The notes below the pieces were generated by a model. That model did not search any database. It saw only the letters and a list, made by a program, of their open reading frames with translations, and was not told the origin of the DNA. Source: Goniomonas avonlea (Eukaryota; Cryptophyceae; Goniomonadida; Goniomonadaceae). Taken from it: DNA of 10,036 nt. This document shows positions 1-6,406 of the stretch, piece after piece. The stretch covers positions 1 through 10,036 of the forward strand of contig QUTJ01031142.1 of assembly GCA_003573635.1 (NCBI GenBank). The letters are read 5' to 3'. The stretch's first letter is position 1. Each line of letters starts with the position of its first letter. A program made the position numbers and the translations under genes.

Positions 1-194
1 CTCTCTCCTCCCCTAAACACCTGTTGTACCTGTGACTTGTTGCGCAAATTTTATGATCATCTTTATCACCAGGCCGGGTTGCATGCCCATGGGAATTCTC
101 AAAATCGCGAGCTCCTCTGCAGTTCTCGGAAAGGCCAACTGTTTTGTGTTCTTGGGGTGGTTCTGTTTTGCTTGGGCTGTGGTTTGGCCATTTC

Positions 195-284
195 ATTTTT
201 TTTGGCGGGAAATTACGTGATAGCTTTTATTCATATCGCTCAAATCTTATCAACATACACTGGTGACGTTCGAGATTAGGCAAA
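195..284 (+). promoter_or_regulatory. Putative promoter/5' leader with an E2F-type box
   Basis: This AT-richer stretch precedes the first good ATG (285). It holds a T-rich run followed by TTTGGCGGGAAA (201-212), an exact match to the classical E2F/DP consensus, which in animals, plants and many protists marks cell-cycle-regulated promoters. Close by are TTACGTGA (213-220) and TGACGT (264-269), which resemble bZIP/CRE half sites. No convincing TATA box is seen. Bases 1-194 hold only short open frames and I see nothing else there. The motifs are seen directly; their use as a promoter is inferred from position. Confidence 0.4.
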
Positions 285-410
285 ATGGTGATGATGATGA
301 TCGCTGAAGCTCCCCTCGGGAGCGTTGCGAGAACATCCACCTCCAAGGATGTCAAAGCGCGCATTCCAGAAATCTTCAAAGGGGGGTGTGGCACTGGCGT
401 GCGTGCCTGA
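285..410 (+). CDS. Overlapping upstream ORF or alternative N-terminus
   Basis: This is a 41-codon frame from an ATG in a good Kozak context (A at -3, G at +4) after the E2F-like box. It begins MVMMMIAEAPLGS and overlaps the start of the main reading frame in another phase before stopping at TGA 408-410. It may be a regulatory upstream ORF that lowers translation from the weaker ATG at 349. Alternatively it may be the true N-terminus, because the two frames would join if the G6 run at 381-386 had one base fewer (a sequencing slip or strain difference). The sequence alone does not decide between these. Confidence 0.35.
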   Translation: MVMMMIAEAPLGSVARTSTSKDVKARIPEIFKGGCGTGVRA

Positions 411-1287
411 AATCCCGAAAGAGGAGCTTGGGGCCCATCATGATCTCGTGTATCGAGTGCTCGACCGATTTCGGAACACCGAGGAAGAACGAATGACCCC
501 AGTCAGTTTCACTGCGATTGAAGCAAGGTATCAATTTCCTCTTGGTGAGAAGGTTGAGTCTGTTTTGTGCGATACTGCGTCGACGGCTTCATCTCCCCCC
601 ACGAACACGGCAGCTGCTGATACGAGGCCTGATCTGCCTCGGCCAAAATTTCAGTTGAAATCGGTTCGAGAGGACCCTTTGGGAGTGTCCCGTGTTTTGC
701 GCGTTTGCAGTGCTCTGGCTGCTGCCATGGAGATCAAGGACAGACTTGTCTGTCAGCAGGCCGAGGAAATCGAATCCTTGCGAAGAAAACTCCGGGCATT
801 GGCGGGCCGAAGTGTAAAAGCTGTTCGGTCTCTTGTAGAGAGACATCGACGATGTGAAGTCGAGTCGGAAATTCGACAAGGTAGCATGGACCACTTATCA
901 CAACGATTGAGGACCAAAAAGGACCGTGACGCCAGAATCAAGTCGCTAATCAAGCCTGCAAAGTTTTGCTCTCCCGATCCGAAGAATCTTCACCAAAAGA
1001 GGGTTTTCGTGGAGTCACTCGAATTTACTGATCCTATCCCAGTGAGGACAGGGTCTTTGATGTCTTGCTCATCCGATTCTTCATTGGCGGCTGTCCGTAG
1101 CAACACCGACAGTCCATCCCACAACTGGACAGGGGAAGGCGTCGAATCATTGTTCTCTGAAGCATGGATGGACAAACTAAGCGCCCAAGACTTTGTCGCA
1201 GGCGCCCTGTGGGGAATGAGCCGCCTTGAAAATCGAGACCGCTCTCGTTGGCTTCAATCGCTCCACAGCGAGGCAAGCAGACCCTGA
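349..1287 (+). CDS. Hypothetical protein with a coiled-coil segment; probable first exon of the GAF-array gene
   Basis: This open frame of 312 codons starts at ATG 349 (A at -3) and has a stop at 1285-1287. I do not recognise the family. The N-terminal quarter is mixed charged sequence; residues about 75-100 are rich in S, T and P. Residues about 125-210 are strongly charged with heptad-like leucines (for example EIESLRRKLRALAG) and look like a coiled coil. A serine-rich linker follows, then a helical end around AWMDKLSAQDFVAGALWGMS. No transmembrane segment or signal peptide is evident. It lies on the same strand and in the same frame as the next candidate exon (1460-1518). The TGA may therefore be skipped by splicing, for example from a weak GTTGGC donor at 1247 whose phase fits the acceptor at 1459. 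If the TGA is used, this is a separate single-exon gene. The reading frame is solid; the 3' end is not. Confidence 0.6.
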   Translation: MSKRAFQKSSKGGVALACVPEIPKEELGAHHDLVYRVLDRFRNTEEERMTPVSFTAIEARYQFPLGEKVESVLCDTASTASSPPTNTAAADTRPDLPRPKFQLKSVREDPLGVSRVLRVCSALAAAMEIKDRLVCQQAEEIESLRRKLRALAGRSVKAVRSLVERHRRCEVESEIRQGSMDHLSQRLRTKKDRDARIKSLIKPAKFCSPDPKNLHQKRVFVESLEFTDPIPVRTGSLMSCSSDSSLAAVRSNTDSPSHNWTGEGVESLFSEAWMDKLSAQDFVAGALWGMSRLENRDRSRWLQSLHSEASRP

Positions 1288-1459
1288 TCATCCTGCCGTG
1301 GAGAGTGCAACAACCAGAGTTTAGAGACAAGAGAGTCAACAAGCGGTTTCGAAAGCCCCTGTTGATTGACACACGAATCAAATCTGTCTGCTGATTTGCG
1401 CATCCTTGAACCCACGCTTCTGCGAATGTCAACTCTTGCGTCGCGCGTTTGTTTCTTAG

Positions 1460-1518
1460 ACATGTGGCAGATCCGGACAGCCGGTGCGCGACAACGGCTT
1501 CTATCATCCATGCTGGAG
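1460..1518 (+). CDS. Candidate linker exon leading into GAF1
   Basis: A good 3' splice site (pyrimidine-rich GTTTGTTTCTTAG ending at 1459) opens a short frame containing QIRTAGARQRLLSSMLE, an amphipathic helix. It ends at GAG|GTGATC (1518/1519) in phase 0. Joined across 1519-1619 it continues in phase into the GAF1 N-terminal helix, as expected for the helical linkers between tandem GAF domains. An alternative acceptor is the CAG ending at 1470, also in phase. The protein family is not recognisable at this length; the call rests on splice sites, phase and position. Bases 1288-1459 show no coding feature I can support and would be intron (or 3' UTR if the gene ends at 1287). Confidence 0.35.
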
Positions 1519-1619
1519 GTGATCGACGGGGACAACGACTGTCGCTGTGCCGGTGTGTGAACTCACATCGTCCTGTATTTTTATCCCACAAGGTAGGTTT
1601 CTTTCTCTAAGCTCATGAG

Positions 1620-1699
1620 CCGCGTGCAGCAACCAGCGTGGCAGCAGGGGCACTCGACGTCGTTGAAGCTGCTGGAGCTCGTGTGTTTATTGTTCGCAG
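1620..1699 (+). CDS. GAF1, N-terminal helix and first strand (exon)
   Basis: This frame encodes SVAAGALDVVEAAGARVFIV, the typical start of a GAF domain: an amphipathic helix, then a hydrophobic strand following an acidic or small-residue turn. Close parallels in this window are AEAVDAERCVLYFI (GAF2) and GGDRARLFVIHD (GAF3). The proposed 5' end follows GTTTCTTTCTCTAAGCTCATGAG; the AAG at 1609-1611 is an alternative acceptor in another phase. The 3' end is GCAG|GTGCTC (1699/1700), phase 2. A competing frame from ATG 1615 reads like a short signal peptide (LKLLELVCLLFAGALPA) but stops at once, so I prefer the GAF reading. Confidence 0.45.
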
Positions 1700-2138
1700 G
1701 TGCTCTCCCTGCTTGCCGCGGTGTGCTCTCTTACCGTGTCCTGAGTTGAGTTGTGAAAACGCACACCTGCCTTGAGTGGCCAAAAACCCAATCAAAATTG
1801 ATCCCAAACAATAGGGAGACGGCTGGGGGCCGCGCAGTGCTTGTGTTGGCTGCAGAGGAATACGTCGGTTTTTCTGGTGTGTGGCTGTTTCTCTCAATTA
1901 GTTTTGAACCCGGCGGCATTTGATGCCCGCCTTTGCGTTGTGATTTGGCATCAACGTGAATCGCCTTGCTGGATCGTTGTGTTTCAAGTTTGCTCGCGTG
2001 TGTCTGCATCATTGGCTGCCATCCGAAAGGCTGGTGGGCAGGGTAGAGAACACACAGAGGGAGGCACAAGACTGCTGTGCCGCTCAGAGAGTGATGAGAC
2101 TCCACCGACCTTGCATTGGCAGGACAAAAGGCATCCAG
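1700..2138 (+). other. Predicted intron between GAF1 exons
   Basis: This 439-base stretch separates the first GAF1 strand from the GAF1 middle segment. It starts GTGCTC and the proposed acceptor is ATCCAG at 2138, chosen because it restores phase 2; it lacks a strong pyrimidine tract. Several frames stay open here by chance on both strands, but none gives a recognisable domain. No tandem repeat is evident, unlike most of the other long introns. A small unrecognised exon inside cannot be excluded. Confidence 0.35.
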
Positions 2139-2232
2139 TCGGTGCCGACAATGCCTCGACATCCCTCCCATCCTCGCCGAAGTTACGTCCGCATGTGTTG
2201 CTGGGCGTGTTGCTCTCAGTGCCCGACCCGAG
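2139..2232 (+). CDS. GAF1, middle segment (exon)
   Basis: This exon encodes CLDIPPILAEVTSACVAGRV followed by ALSARPE. It corresponds to the part of a GAF domain where a beta strand leads into the G-x-A-G-x-V-A-x-x-x-x-P helix-turn. It ends GAG|GTGGGT at 2232/2233 in phase 0. The following intron, 2233-2307 (75 bases), contains an ACGT run around 2268-2284 and ends at GCACGCAG or one of the nearby upstream AGs. Joined to the next exon it gives a continuous, GAF-like sequence. The motif match is clear; the exact 5' end is tentative. Confidence 0.5.
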
Positions 2233-2307
2233 GTGGGTAGACATCCAATCAATGTGTTCCACACACGCACGTACGTACGTACGCACAACCAACTAGCAAG
2301 CACGCAG

Positions 2308-2652
2308 CGACTGGGCCGAAAGGACCTCCTCCTGAGCCACGTCACCGACCGCAAGGTGGATCGCCTCACCGCAGTCCCCAACATCACAAGCATCATTTGC
2401 CTTCCCGTCCTCGCAGTCTCCGGCCAAGTTCTCGCTGTGCTCGAGGTCTGTTCTTCCGCTGTAACCGTCGCAGCGGCAGTGACCACTCCGCAGGTTTTCA
2501 ACCGAGCAGACTCCTTGCCTTTCTCCCATGCTGACGAATGTGCCCTTGCGACTGTTGCGCGTGTGTCCGTTGGCCCCCTGAGTTCTGCACAAGGCGCCCA
2601 GCGGGTGTGGGATGCGGTTGCTGCTGTTGCACGAGTCGCCACGCCGCGCAAG
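2308..2652 (+). CDS. GAF1, C-terminal half and linker helix to GAF2 (exon)
   Basis: This is one of the best-supported exons (115 codons). In order it shows HVTDRKVDRL (the acidic turn seen as EVD in other GAF domains), TSIICLPVLAVSGQVLAVLE (paired beta strands with the conserved S, P and G), a long loop, FSHADECALATVARVSV (the F-x3-D-E element and C-terminal helix), and a long linker helix GAQRVWDAVAAVARV. In cyclic-nucleotide-binding GAF domains the NKFDE motif is N-K-xn-F-x3-D-E; here F-x3-D-E is present but the N-K pair is replaced by V-C. It ends AAG|GTGCCA at 2652/2653 in phase 0, where the frame would stop within three codons if unspliced. Confidence 0.65.
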
Positions 2653-2731
2653 GTGCCATAAACAGCGATGTCCAGTGAGGTGCCATAAACAGTGATGTCC
2701 TGTAAGGTGCCATAAACAGCGATGTCCTGTG
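2651..2731 (+). repeat. 27-base tandem repeat x3 starting on the 5' splice site
   Basis: Three head-to-tail copies (2651-2677, 2678-2704, 2705-2731) each begin AGGTGCCATAAACAG and differ at only a few bases. The first two bases of copy 1 are the last two bases of the exon, so every copy carries an AG|GTGCCA donor: GCAAG|GT, TGAG|GT and TAAG|GT. The array occupies the 5' part of the 198-base intron 2653-2850. It ends at CTCCTCGCAG, a good acceptor. Each copy also carries an in-frame TAA just after its donor. Confidence 0.85.
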
Positions 2732-2850
2732 CAACAACAACAAAAACTCCGATTGATGCACGTTATCGGTTGTAGTCCTGCCGAACATTGTGGTGGGGAG
2801 AGCCGGATAGTGCTGGTAATTGTTGCTGCCGAGTCAAAAGCTCCTCGCAG

Positions 2851-2949
2851 ATCTCAACACAAGGCTGGCAAACTGAGCTGGGTGTGACGATTGCCGAGGC
2901 AGTTGACGCAGAGCGTTGTGTCCTCTACTTTATCAAGCCAGGAAGTCAG
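2851..2949 (+). CDS. GAF2, N-terminal helix and strand (exon)
   Basis: This 33-codon exon is bounded by CTCCTCGCAG|ATCTC and AGTCAG|GTGCAT, phase 0 at both ends. It encodes WQTELGVTIAEAVDAERCVL followed by YFIKPGSQ. The helix, then A-E-A-V-D-A-E-R-C and a hydrophobic strand are a textbook GAF start. Both splice sites are near consensus and the phase agrees with the exons on each side, so I regard this as the cleanest exon of the window. Confidence 0.7.
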
Positions 2950-3038
2950 GTGCATCCGCGCACATGGCACATCCGCCCCTTTCTTGTATATCCCTTGATT
3001 TTTGAGATTGGCCGCACTCTCGCGTCCAGCCTCGCTAC

Positions 3039-3340
3039 CAGTGTGACAGTAACAACAGCACCTCCTGTGACAGTATCCCAGTGTGACAGTAACAACAGCA
3101 CCTCCTGTGACAGTATCCCAGTGTGACAGTAACAACAGCACCTCCTGTGACAACGTCCCAGTGTGACAATAACAACAGCACCTCCTGTGACAACGTCCCA
3201 GTGTGACAGTAACAACAGCATCCTGTGACAACGGCCCCGTGTGACAATAACAGCACCTGCTATGACAACGTCCCAGTGTGACACTAACAACAGCACCTCC
3301 TGTGACAGTATCACAGTGTGACAATCACACCAGCACCTCC
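3039..3340 (+). repeat. 40-base tandem repeat, nearly 8 copies, ending across the 3' splice site
   Basis: The unit starts CAGTGTGACAGTAACAACAG and continues with CACCTCCTGTGACAGTATCC. It recurs with a 40-base period from 3039 (starts at 3039, 3079, 3119, 3159, 3199), then in slightly shortened or mutated copies to 3340. The last copy is the proposed acceptor region, ACACCAG|CACCTCC (intron end 3333). Every copy therefore holds both the intron tail (AACAACAG) and the exon head (CACCTCC). The array fills most of the intron 2950-3333. Long open frames on the minus strand here are a by-product of the repeat. Confidence 0.9.
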
Positions 3341-3491
3341 TTGGGTATCTGGGCGACCCGAAAGCATCACCGCGCACTTCGGCAGTGCGCGCGCTGCCCA
3401 CTCTTGTCTTTGCCAGTCCGCACGGGGCCGCCGTTGAGGCTTTAAAACGTGGAAAGGCCGTGGCTTGCCAAGACAAGCTCCAGCTTTCTGG
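3334..3491 (+). CDS. GAF2, middle segment (exon)
   Basis: In phase 0 from the CAG at 3333 this exon encodes HLLGYLGDPKASPRTS, then LPTLVFASPHGAAVEALKRG and KAVACQDKLQ. The segment G-A-A-V-E-A-L-K-R-G-K-A-V is the GAF stretch equivalent to G-x-x-x-x-V-x-x-T-G-x-P-V, and parallels GLGVAVAALRQEIV in GAF5. If unspliced the frame stops at 3517-3519. A weak donor, TCTGG|GTCCGC at 3492, gives phase 2, which matches the acceptor at 3584. Intron 3492-3584 would be 93 bases. Confidence 0.55.
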
Positions 3492-3584
3492 GTCCGCCTT
3501 GATTTGGATTGCTTGATCACAGCCGTACCTGGCCACTGCCAACGTATCCCACGTGTTGTGAGATTGAGGTTGACACACCCGCAG

Positions 3585-3813
3585 CGAAGTTGACAACGTG
3601 CGCCTCAAGCACGAGCCGCAGGAGGGGCAGGAGGGGCTCTCGCCCGTCCGCTGCTCACTCGCGGTTCCAATTCGCTCACCACTGGGTGTTGTGCTTGGCG
3701 TGGCGGAGCTTGCTAACAAGTCCACCGGATACTTCACTAACAGTCACCTCCACGCGCTGACGCACCTGTGCTTGCTGCTCGGTGTAAGTCTGACCACCGC
3801 TATCACATCCCAG
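3585..3813 (+). CDS. GAF2, C-terminal half (exon)
   Basis: Entered in phase 2 after GACACACCCGCAG (3584), this exon encodes EVDNVRLKHEPQEG, CSLAVPIRSPLGVVLGVAEL, ANKSTGYFTNSHLHAL and the closing helix LTHLCLLLGVSLTTAITSQ. It is the clearest GAF C-terminal half in the window: acidic EVD turn, S-x-A-V-P strand, G-V-V-L-G-V strand, an N-K pair and an aromatic F. The D-E of the NKFDE motif is replaced by H-L. It ends CCCAG|GTAATT at 3813/3814 in phase 0. The short intron 3814-3874 (61 bases) has a CTGAC branch-like site before GGGTGCAG. Confidence 0.7.
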
Positions 3814-3874
3814 GTAATTCGAGTCAATGACTCGACCTCTGGAATAGATGGATGAGGCTGACTCCCGGGTGCAG

Positions 3875-5524
3875 CTCCCAGCCATGCACAAGAACCTGAC
3901 CTCGGATCAGCTGCTACTCAGACTCTCCAAGTACGCCGACAGCATTGCTTCACCTTACACACTGACAGCATCGGCTTGTGCACCTTGCACACCAACAGTC
4001 CCGCTGCACCTTGCACACCGACCGTATCGCCTTACACACGCCGCCAGTATCGCTCCACCGGCGTCTCTCCCGAAAACGCCCTCCTTCAGCCGACAAGAAC
4101 TTGGCACCTTTCTCACTGGACCTGACGAACGCGATGATTTGGGCACGACACACCTCGATTCAGAGCGGGAAAAGAAGGATCTCTGTGGGGGAGGGCTGGG
4201 TGGGTCTCCAAAGGCGCAGGGCACCGCGACAGAAGCAGATGTGGAAAACAGTCCGACTTTGCATGGGCAACGGACCCTGCGGCAAGATTCGGCTTTTGCA
4301 AGGATTGAGTCATTGGCGGAGCTTGCTACTGATGACCCGCCGTGTGGTGTTGACGGTCCCTCTCAGCACCCTTGGAGCGCTGCCTCGTTGAGAGCAGCTC
4401 AGGCTCTGCGGCACTTCGTGCTCACTCGATATGGGGGCAGGATGAGAACTGGTGAGCTGGGTGTTTTTCTCAAAGAACAACCGTCAGGGAAAATCCCTGG
4501 GAAGCTGAAGGCGTTCTGCGCCACGCACAGCGAGCTTTTGACGTATGAACGTCGGTACGGCCAAGACTTTGTGATCGCTCGGCCGCATCTCGAGGCCGAG
4601 GCGGTGGGACAGGCAGCCTCTCACCAGCCTTCGCCCGCAGCCGCGTTGAGGCTGGGAAGCACCGCAGCTGTGCCAATCGCACTTGTCACTGAAACCAGTT
4701 CCGACGCTCCCGTTGCCACAGGAGCAGAGACCACCAGCGGCTCGACTGAACTAGGCACCGCGTCCCTGGGGCCCGAGATAGAAACTTCAAAAATTGCTGC
4801 GCTTGGTCCCAGCCAAGATACGACTTTCGGGTTTGGTGTCCCTGTGCATGAGGTCGTAGGGGCCCCTGTGCACGTTATTAACGTGGCTGACGGCGCCAGC
4901 GCTGTGCAAGGCACACGCTCTCCCCCAGTGCACGCTGCCCTAGTTCAAGCTGCCACCGTTTCTTCCGGTGCCAGTATGAGTGGACAAGATCCTTGGGTGA
5001 GTCCCGATTTGCTGCGGGACGGCACCACAGTCTCAGGAAACTTGTCTCAAGGTCTGTCGTTGGCTACGAGAGCAGCGGTGCCTGTGACGAGAGGCGACGC
5101 GAGACGGCCTGTTTTTGCCTTCGAGACTGCCGACTGTGCGCTGGACAACATCACTGAGGCCCAGGTCGTGCCTCCCGCAGAGGGTCACGAGGCAGACTGT
5201 GCGCTGGACAACATCACTGAGGCCCAGGTCGTGCCTCCCGCAGAGGGTCACGAGGCAGACTGTGCGCTGGACAACATCACTGAGGCCCAGGTCATGCCTC
5301 CCGCAGAGGATCACGATAATGCAGAGCATGACAAACCGGCTGACGTTACACTGGGAAGCTTGGTCAGTGGAGCTGGGCCGGCGCCCAAGCACACCGTCGC
5401 CCCGCGGCTCAGTACTGGAGCTGCGCATAAGCGCAACTCTCAACGGTCGCCCCCCAACACTGCTGCAGCTGCCCTACGCCAGCAAGTCTCCACCTTGTCC
5501 CTCGTCCGCTCCCACTTGTTGCAG
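3875..5524 (+). CDS. Large exon: winged-helix-like segment and disordered repeat region between GAF2 and GAF3
   Basis: This exon has 550 codons in one open frame, phase 0 at both ends (GGGTGCAG|CTC and TTGCAG|GTAATT). It begins with a helix (NLTSDQLLLRLSKYADS) continuing from GAF2, then low-complexity S/T/P/A sequence. Bases about 4385-4590 encode a compact segment: LRHFVLTRYGGRMRTGELGV, FLKEQPSGKIPGKLKAFCAT, HSELLTYERR and DFVIA. This helix-GG-helix-helix-strand pattern resembles LOTUS/OST-HTH-type winged helices, which usually contact RNA or protein; that match is tentative. The rest (about 4600-5520) is disordered A/S/T/P/V-rich sequence with three 21-residue repeats at 5129-5317, ending in a helix LRQQVSTLSLVRSHLLQ. 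An ATG at 3848 could serve an alternative transcript, but the upstream phase-compatible exon favours splicing. A second possible intron (3931-4047) is noted separately. Confidence 0.6.
3951..4052 (+). repeat. Degenerate about 26-30-base repeat in the exon start
   Basis: Imperfect copies of CACCTTGCACACC followed by a variable AACAG or GACCG stretch start at 3951, 3981 and 4007, with a weaker one near 4030. Each copy ends near an AG. The copies are translated in the open frame as a T/P/A/H-rich stretch. A GTACGC donor at 3931 and the CGCCAG at 4047 would define a phase-2, 117-base intron containing the array. Because 117 is a multiple of three and there is no stop, both spliced and retained forms keep the frame. 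Confidence 0.5.
5129..5317 (+). repeat. 63-base (21-codon) tandem repeat x3 inside the coding region
   Basis: Three head-to-tail copies (5129-5191, 5192-5254, 5255-5317) encode ADCALDNITEAQVVPPAEGH plus E. Copies 1 and 2 differ at one base and copy 3 has a few changes (V to M, G to D, E to D), so the duplication is recent. The unit is acidic and contains N-I-T, a possible N-glycosylation sequon, though nothing suggests this protein enters the secretory pathway. Because 63 is divisible by three, several frames on both strands stay open here. Confidence 0.95.
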
Positions 5525-5707
5525 GTAATTGGAGACGCAATGCACTTGGGTGTGCCAATGCACGTGGGGGCACGTTATCCTTCGATGCACTTGGATGGGC
5601 ACGTTATCCGTCAATGCACTTGGATGGGCACGTTATCCGTCAATGCACTTGGATGGGCACGTTATCCTCCACCGCGCATAGTAGTCGCTCTCTTCTCCGC
5701 CGCACAG
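5525..5707 (+). other. Intron with 29-base minisatellite; in-frame and stop-free
   Basis: The intron starts CAG|GTAATT, the same donor as at 3814, and ends CTCTTCTCCGCCGCACAG, the best pyrimidine tract of the window. It is 183 bases, a multiple of three without a stop in the reading frame, so retention would add 61 residues rather than truncate the protein. Inside is a tandem repeat with unit start ATGCACTTGGATGGGCACGT, copies starting at 5558, 5585, 5614 and 5643 (spacing 27-29), and a partial one at 5540. The unit resembles the head of the next exon, TTGGCTGGCACGTTGTGC (5720-5737). Confidence 0.7.
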
Positions 5708-5758
5708 GCTCTTGAACATTGGCTGGCACGTTGTGCGGACCCCATTGCTACGCAATCG
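5708..5758 (+). CDS. GAF3, N-terminal helix (short exon)
   Basis: This exon follows a strong 3' splice site and encodes ALEHWLARCADPIATQS, an amphipathic helix like the first GAF helix. It ends TCG|GTGCAA in phase 0, giving a 44-base intron (5759-5802) ending GGGCATGCAG. Without that splice the frame runs on for some 29 more codons of unrelated sequence and stops, while the GAF strand in the next exon is in a different frame. The acceptor is well supported; the donor is weaker. Confidence 0.45.
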
Positions 5759-5802
5759 GTGCAAACAGCACGAGTCCCACAGCCGGTAACACGGGCATGC
5801 AG

Positions 5803-5892
5803 GTTTGCAGGGAGTCAGGAGGGGACCGGGCGAGGTTGTTTGTGATTCACGACGCAGTGGGCGATCCGACCCAAGGGCAGCGACTGTGCTGC
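5803..5892 (+). CDS. GAF3, first strands (short exon)
   Basis: This encodes VCRESGGDRARLFVIHDAVG and DPTQGQRLCC. The stretch G-D-R-A-R-L-F-V-I-H-D-A is a near-ideal first GAF strand. The following segment, which should contain the G-x-A-G-x-V helix, is missing or very degenerate. The proposed end (TGC|GTTGTC, 5893) and the 38-base intron to CTCTCGCAG (5930) restore phase 0 with the next exon. The donor is poor, so this join is tentative. Confidence 0.4.
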
Positions 5893-5930
5893 GTTGTCAC
5901 AGTGTCCCTGGCACGGTGCGGCTCTCGCAG

Positions 5931-6114
5931 GGAGATGAGTCGGTTGCGGTGTGTACCATCGACATGAGACGTAGACATGCGTCAAACGGAGATGGATGGG
6001 TTGCTGTGTGTGCAGTTGAGCCTCCAGAAAAGACGGGTCAGGCACCTCCTGCATTTAGCTTCATTGGCATGTGTGTGGCTCACGGTGGCCTGAGGCTTGC
6101 GTGGGGTGTCCTAG
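5931..6114 (+). CDS. GAF3, C-terminal half (exon)
   Basis: After GGTGCGGCTCTCGCAG this exon reads GDESVAVCTIDMRRRHASNG, DGWVAVCAVEPPEKTG and FSFIGMCVAHGGLRLAWGV. The pattern strand (S-V-A-V-C), loop with G-D-G, strand (W-V-A-V-C-A-V) and closing helix matches the end of a GAF domain. The P of the usual V-P pair is absent and there is no N-K or D-E, so this domain has probably lost ligand binding. The 3' end is uncertain: CCTAG|GTGTCA at 6114/6115 is plausible, and the frame otherwise stops near 6155. Confidence 0.45.
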
Positions 6115-6259
6115 GTGTCAGAGTGCGCCAAACTCCGGTTAGCGTACATCGTTAGGAGATGGGGAGGAACTGGAGGCACGTGACACACATCCAGGTTGTG
6201 AACGTCAGTGTATAACCACTTTCAAATCATTCCAAACCTGATCGTTAGATTTACGACAG

Positions 6260-6406
6260 GGAGCCACCACGGAGCACACGGCGCGTGCACCAGTGTAGCA
6301 GAAGTGTGCACGGAGCGCCGCAGGACGAGAACCGGCTGCAGATGTTGGTTGACTCAATCACCTCTCACTGCGCCAGGGTGCAGAGAGACCTTGGGCCTTC
6401 CCGAGG
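6260..6406 (+). CDS. Candidate linker exon before GAF4
   Basis: The frame encodes GAPQDENRLQMLVDSITSHC then ARVQRDLGPSR, a long amphipathic helix typical of the connectors between tandem GAF domains. It ends CCCGAGG|GTACGT at 6406/6407, a strong donor in phase 2. The 5' end is not resolved: TTTACGACAG (6259), CACCAG (6293) and others are possible. Bases 6115-6259 show no coding feature and would be intron. Confidence 0.4.

Noticed and set aside
1034-1591. Minus-strand open frame of 185 codons
   Set aside because: It is antisense to the first exon and linker, with no recognisable motif; the plus-strand reading has coiled-coil and splice-site support.
1615-1746. ATG followed by a signal-peptide-like hydrophobic stretch
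   Set aside because: It stops after about 43 codons and competes with a better GAF start in another frame over the same bases.
2268-2284. ACGT microsatellite as a functional palindrome
   Set aside because: It is a short run within a predicted 75-base intron; nothing links it to a function.
1731-2651. Minus-strand open frame of 306 codons
   Set aside because: It is antisense to GAF1, Arg/Thr/Ala-rich low-complexity sequence typical of a shadow frame.
3039-3340. CRISPR-like regular array
   Set aside because: Copies are directly adjacent with no unique spacers, no cas genes are present, and the context is an intron of a eukaryotic gene.
2854-3737. Long minus-strand open frames rich in C, H, L and V repeats
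   Set aside because: They are produced by the 40-base repeat, contain no domain and lie opposite well-supported GAF2 exons.
3978-4391. Alternative plus-strand frame of 137 codons
   Set aside because: It is a basic, low-complexity shadow of the large exon with no motif.
4997-5036. Consensus GTGAGT donor and CTCAG acceptor (40-base intron)
   Set aside because: Splicing shifts the frame to an early stop and would lose the 21-residue repeats; the unspliced frame is open for 550 codons.
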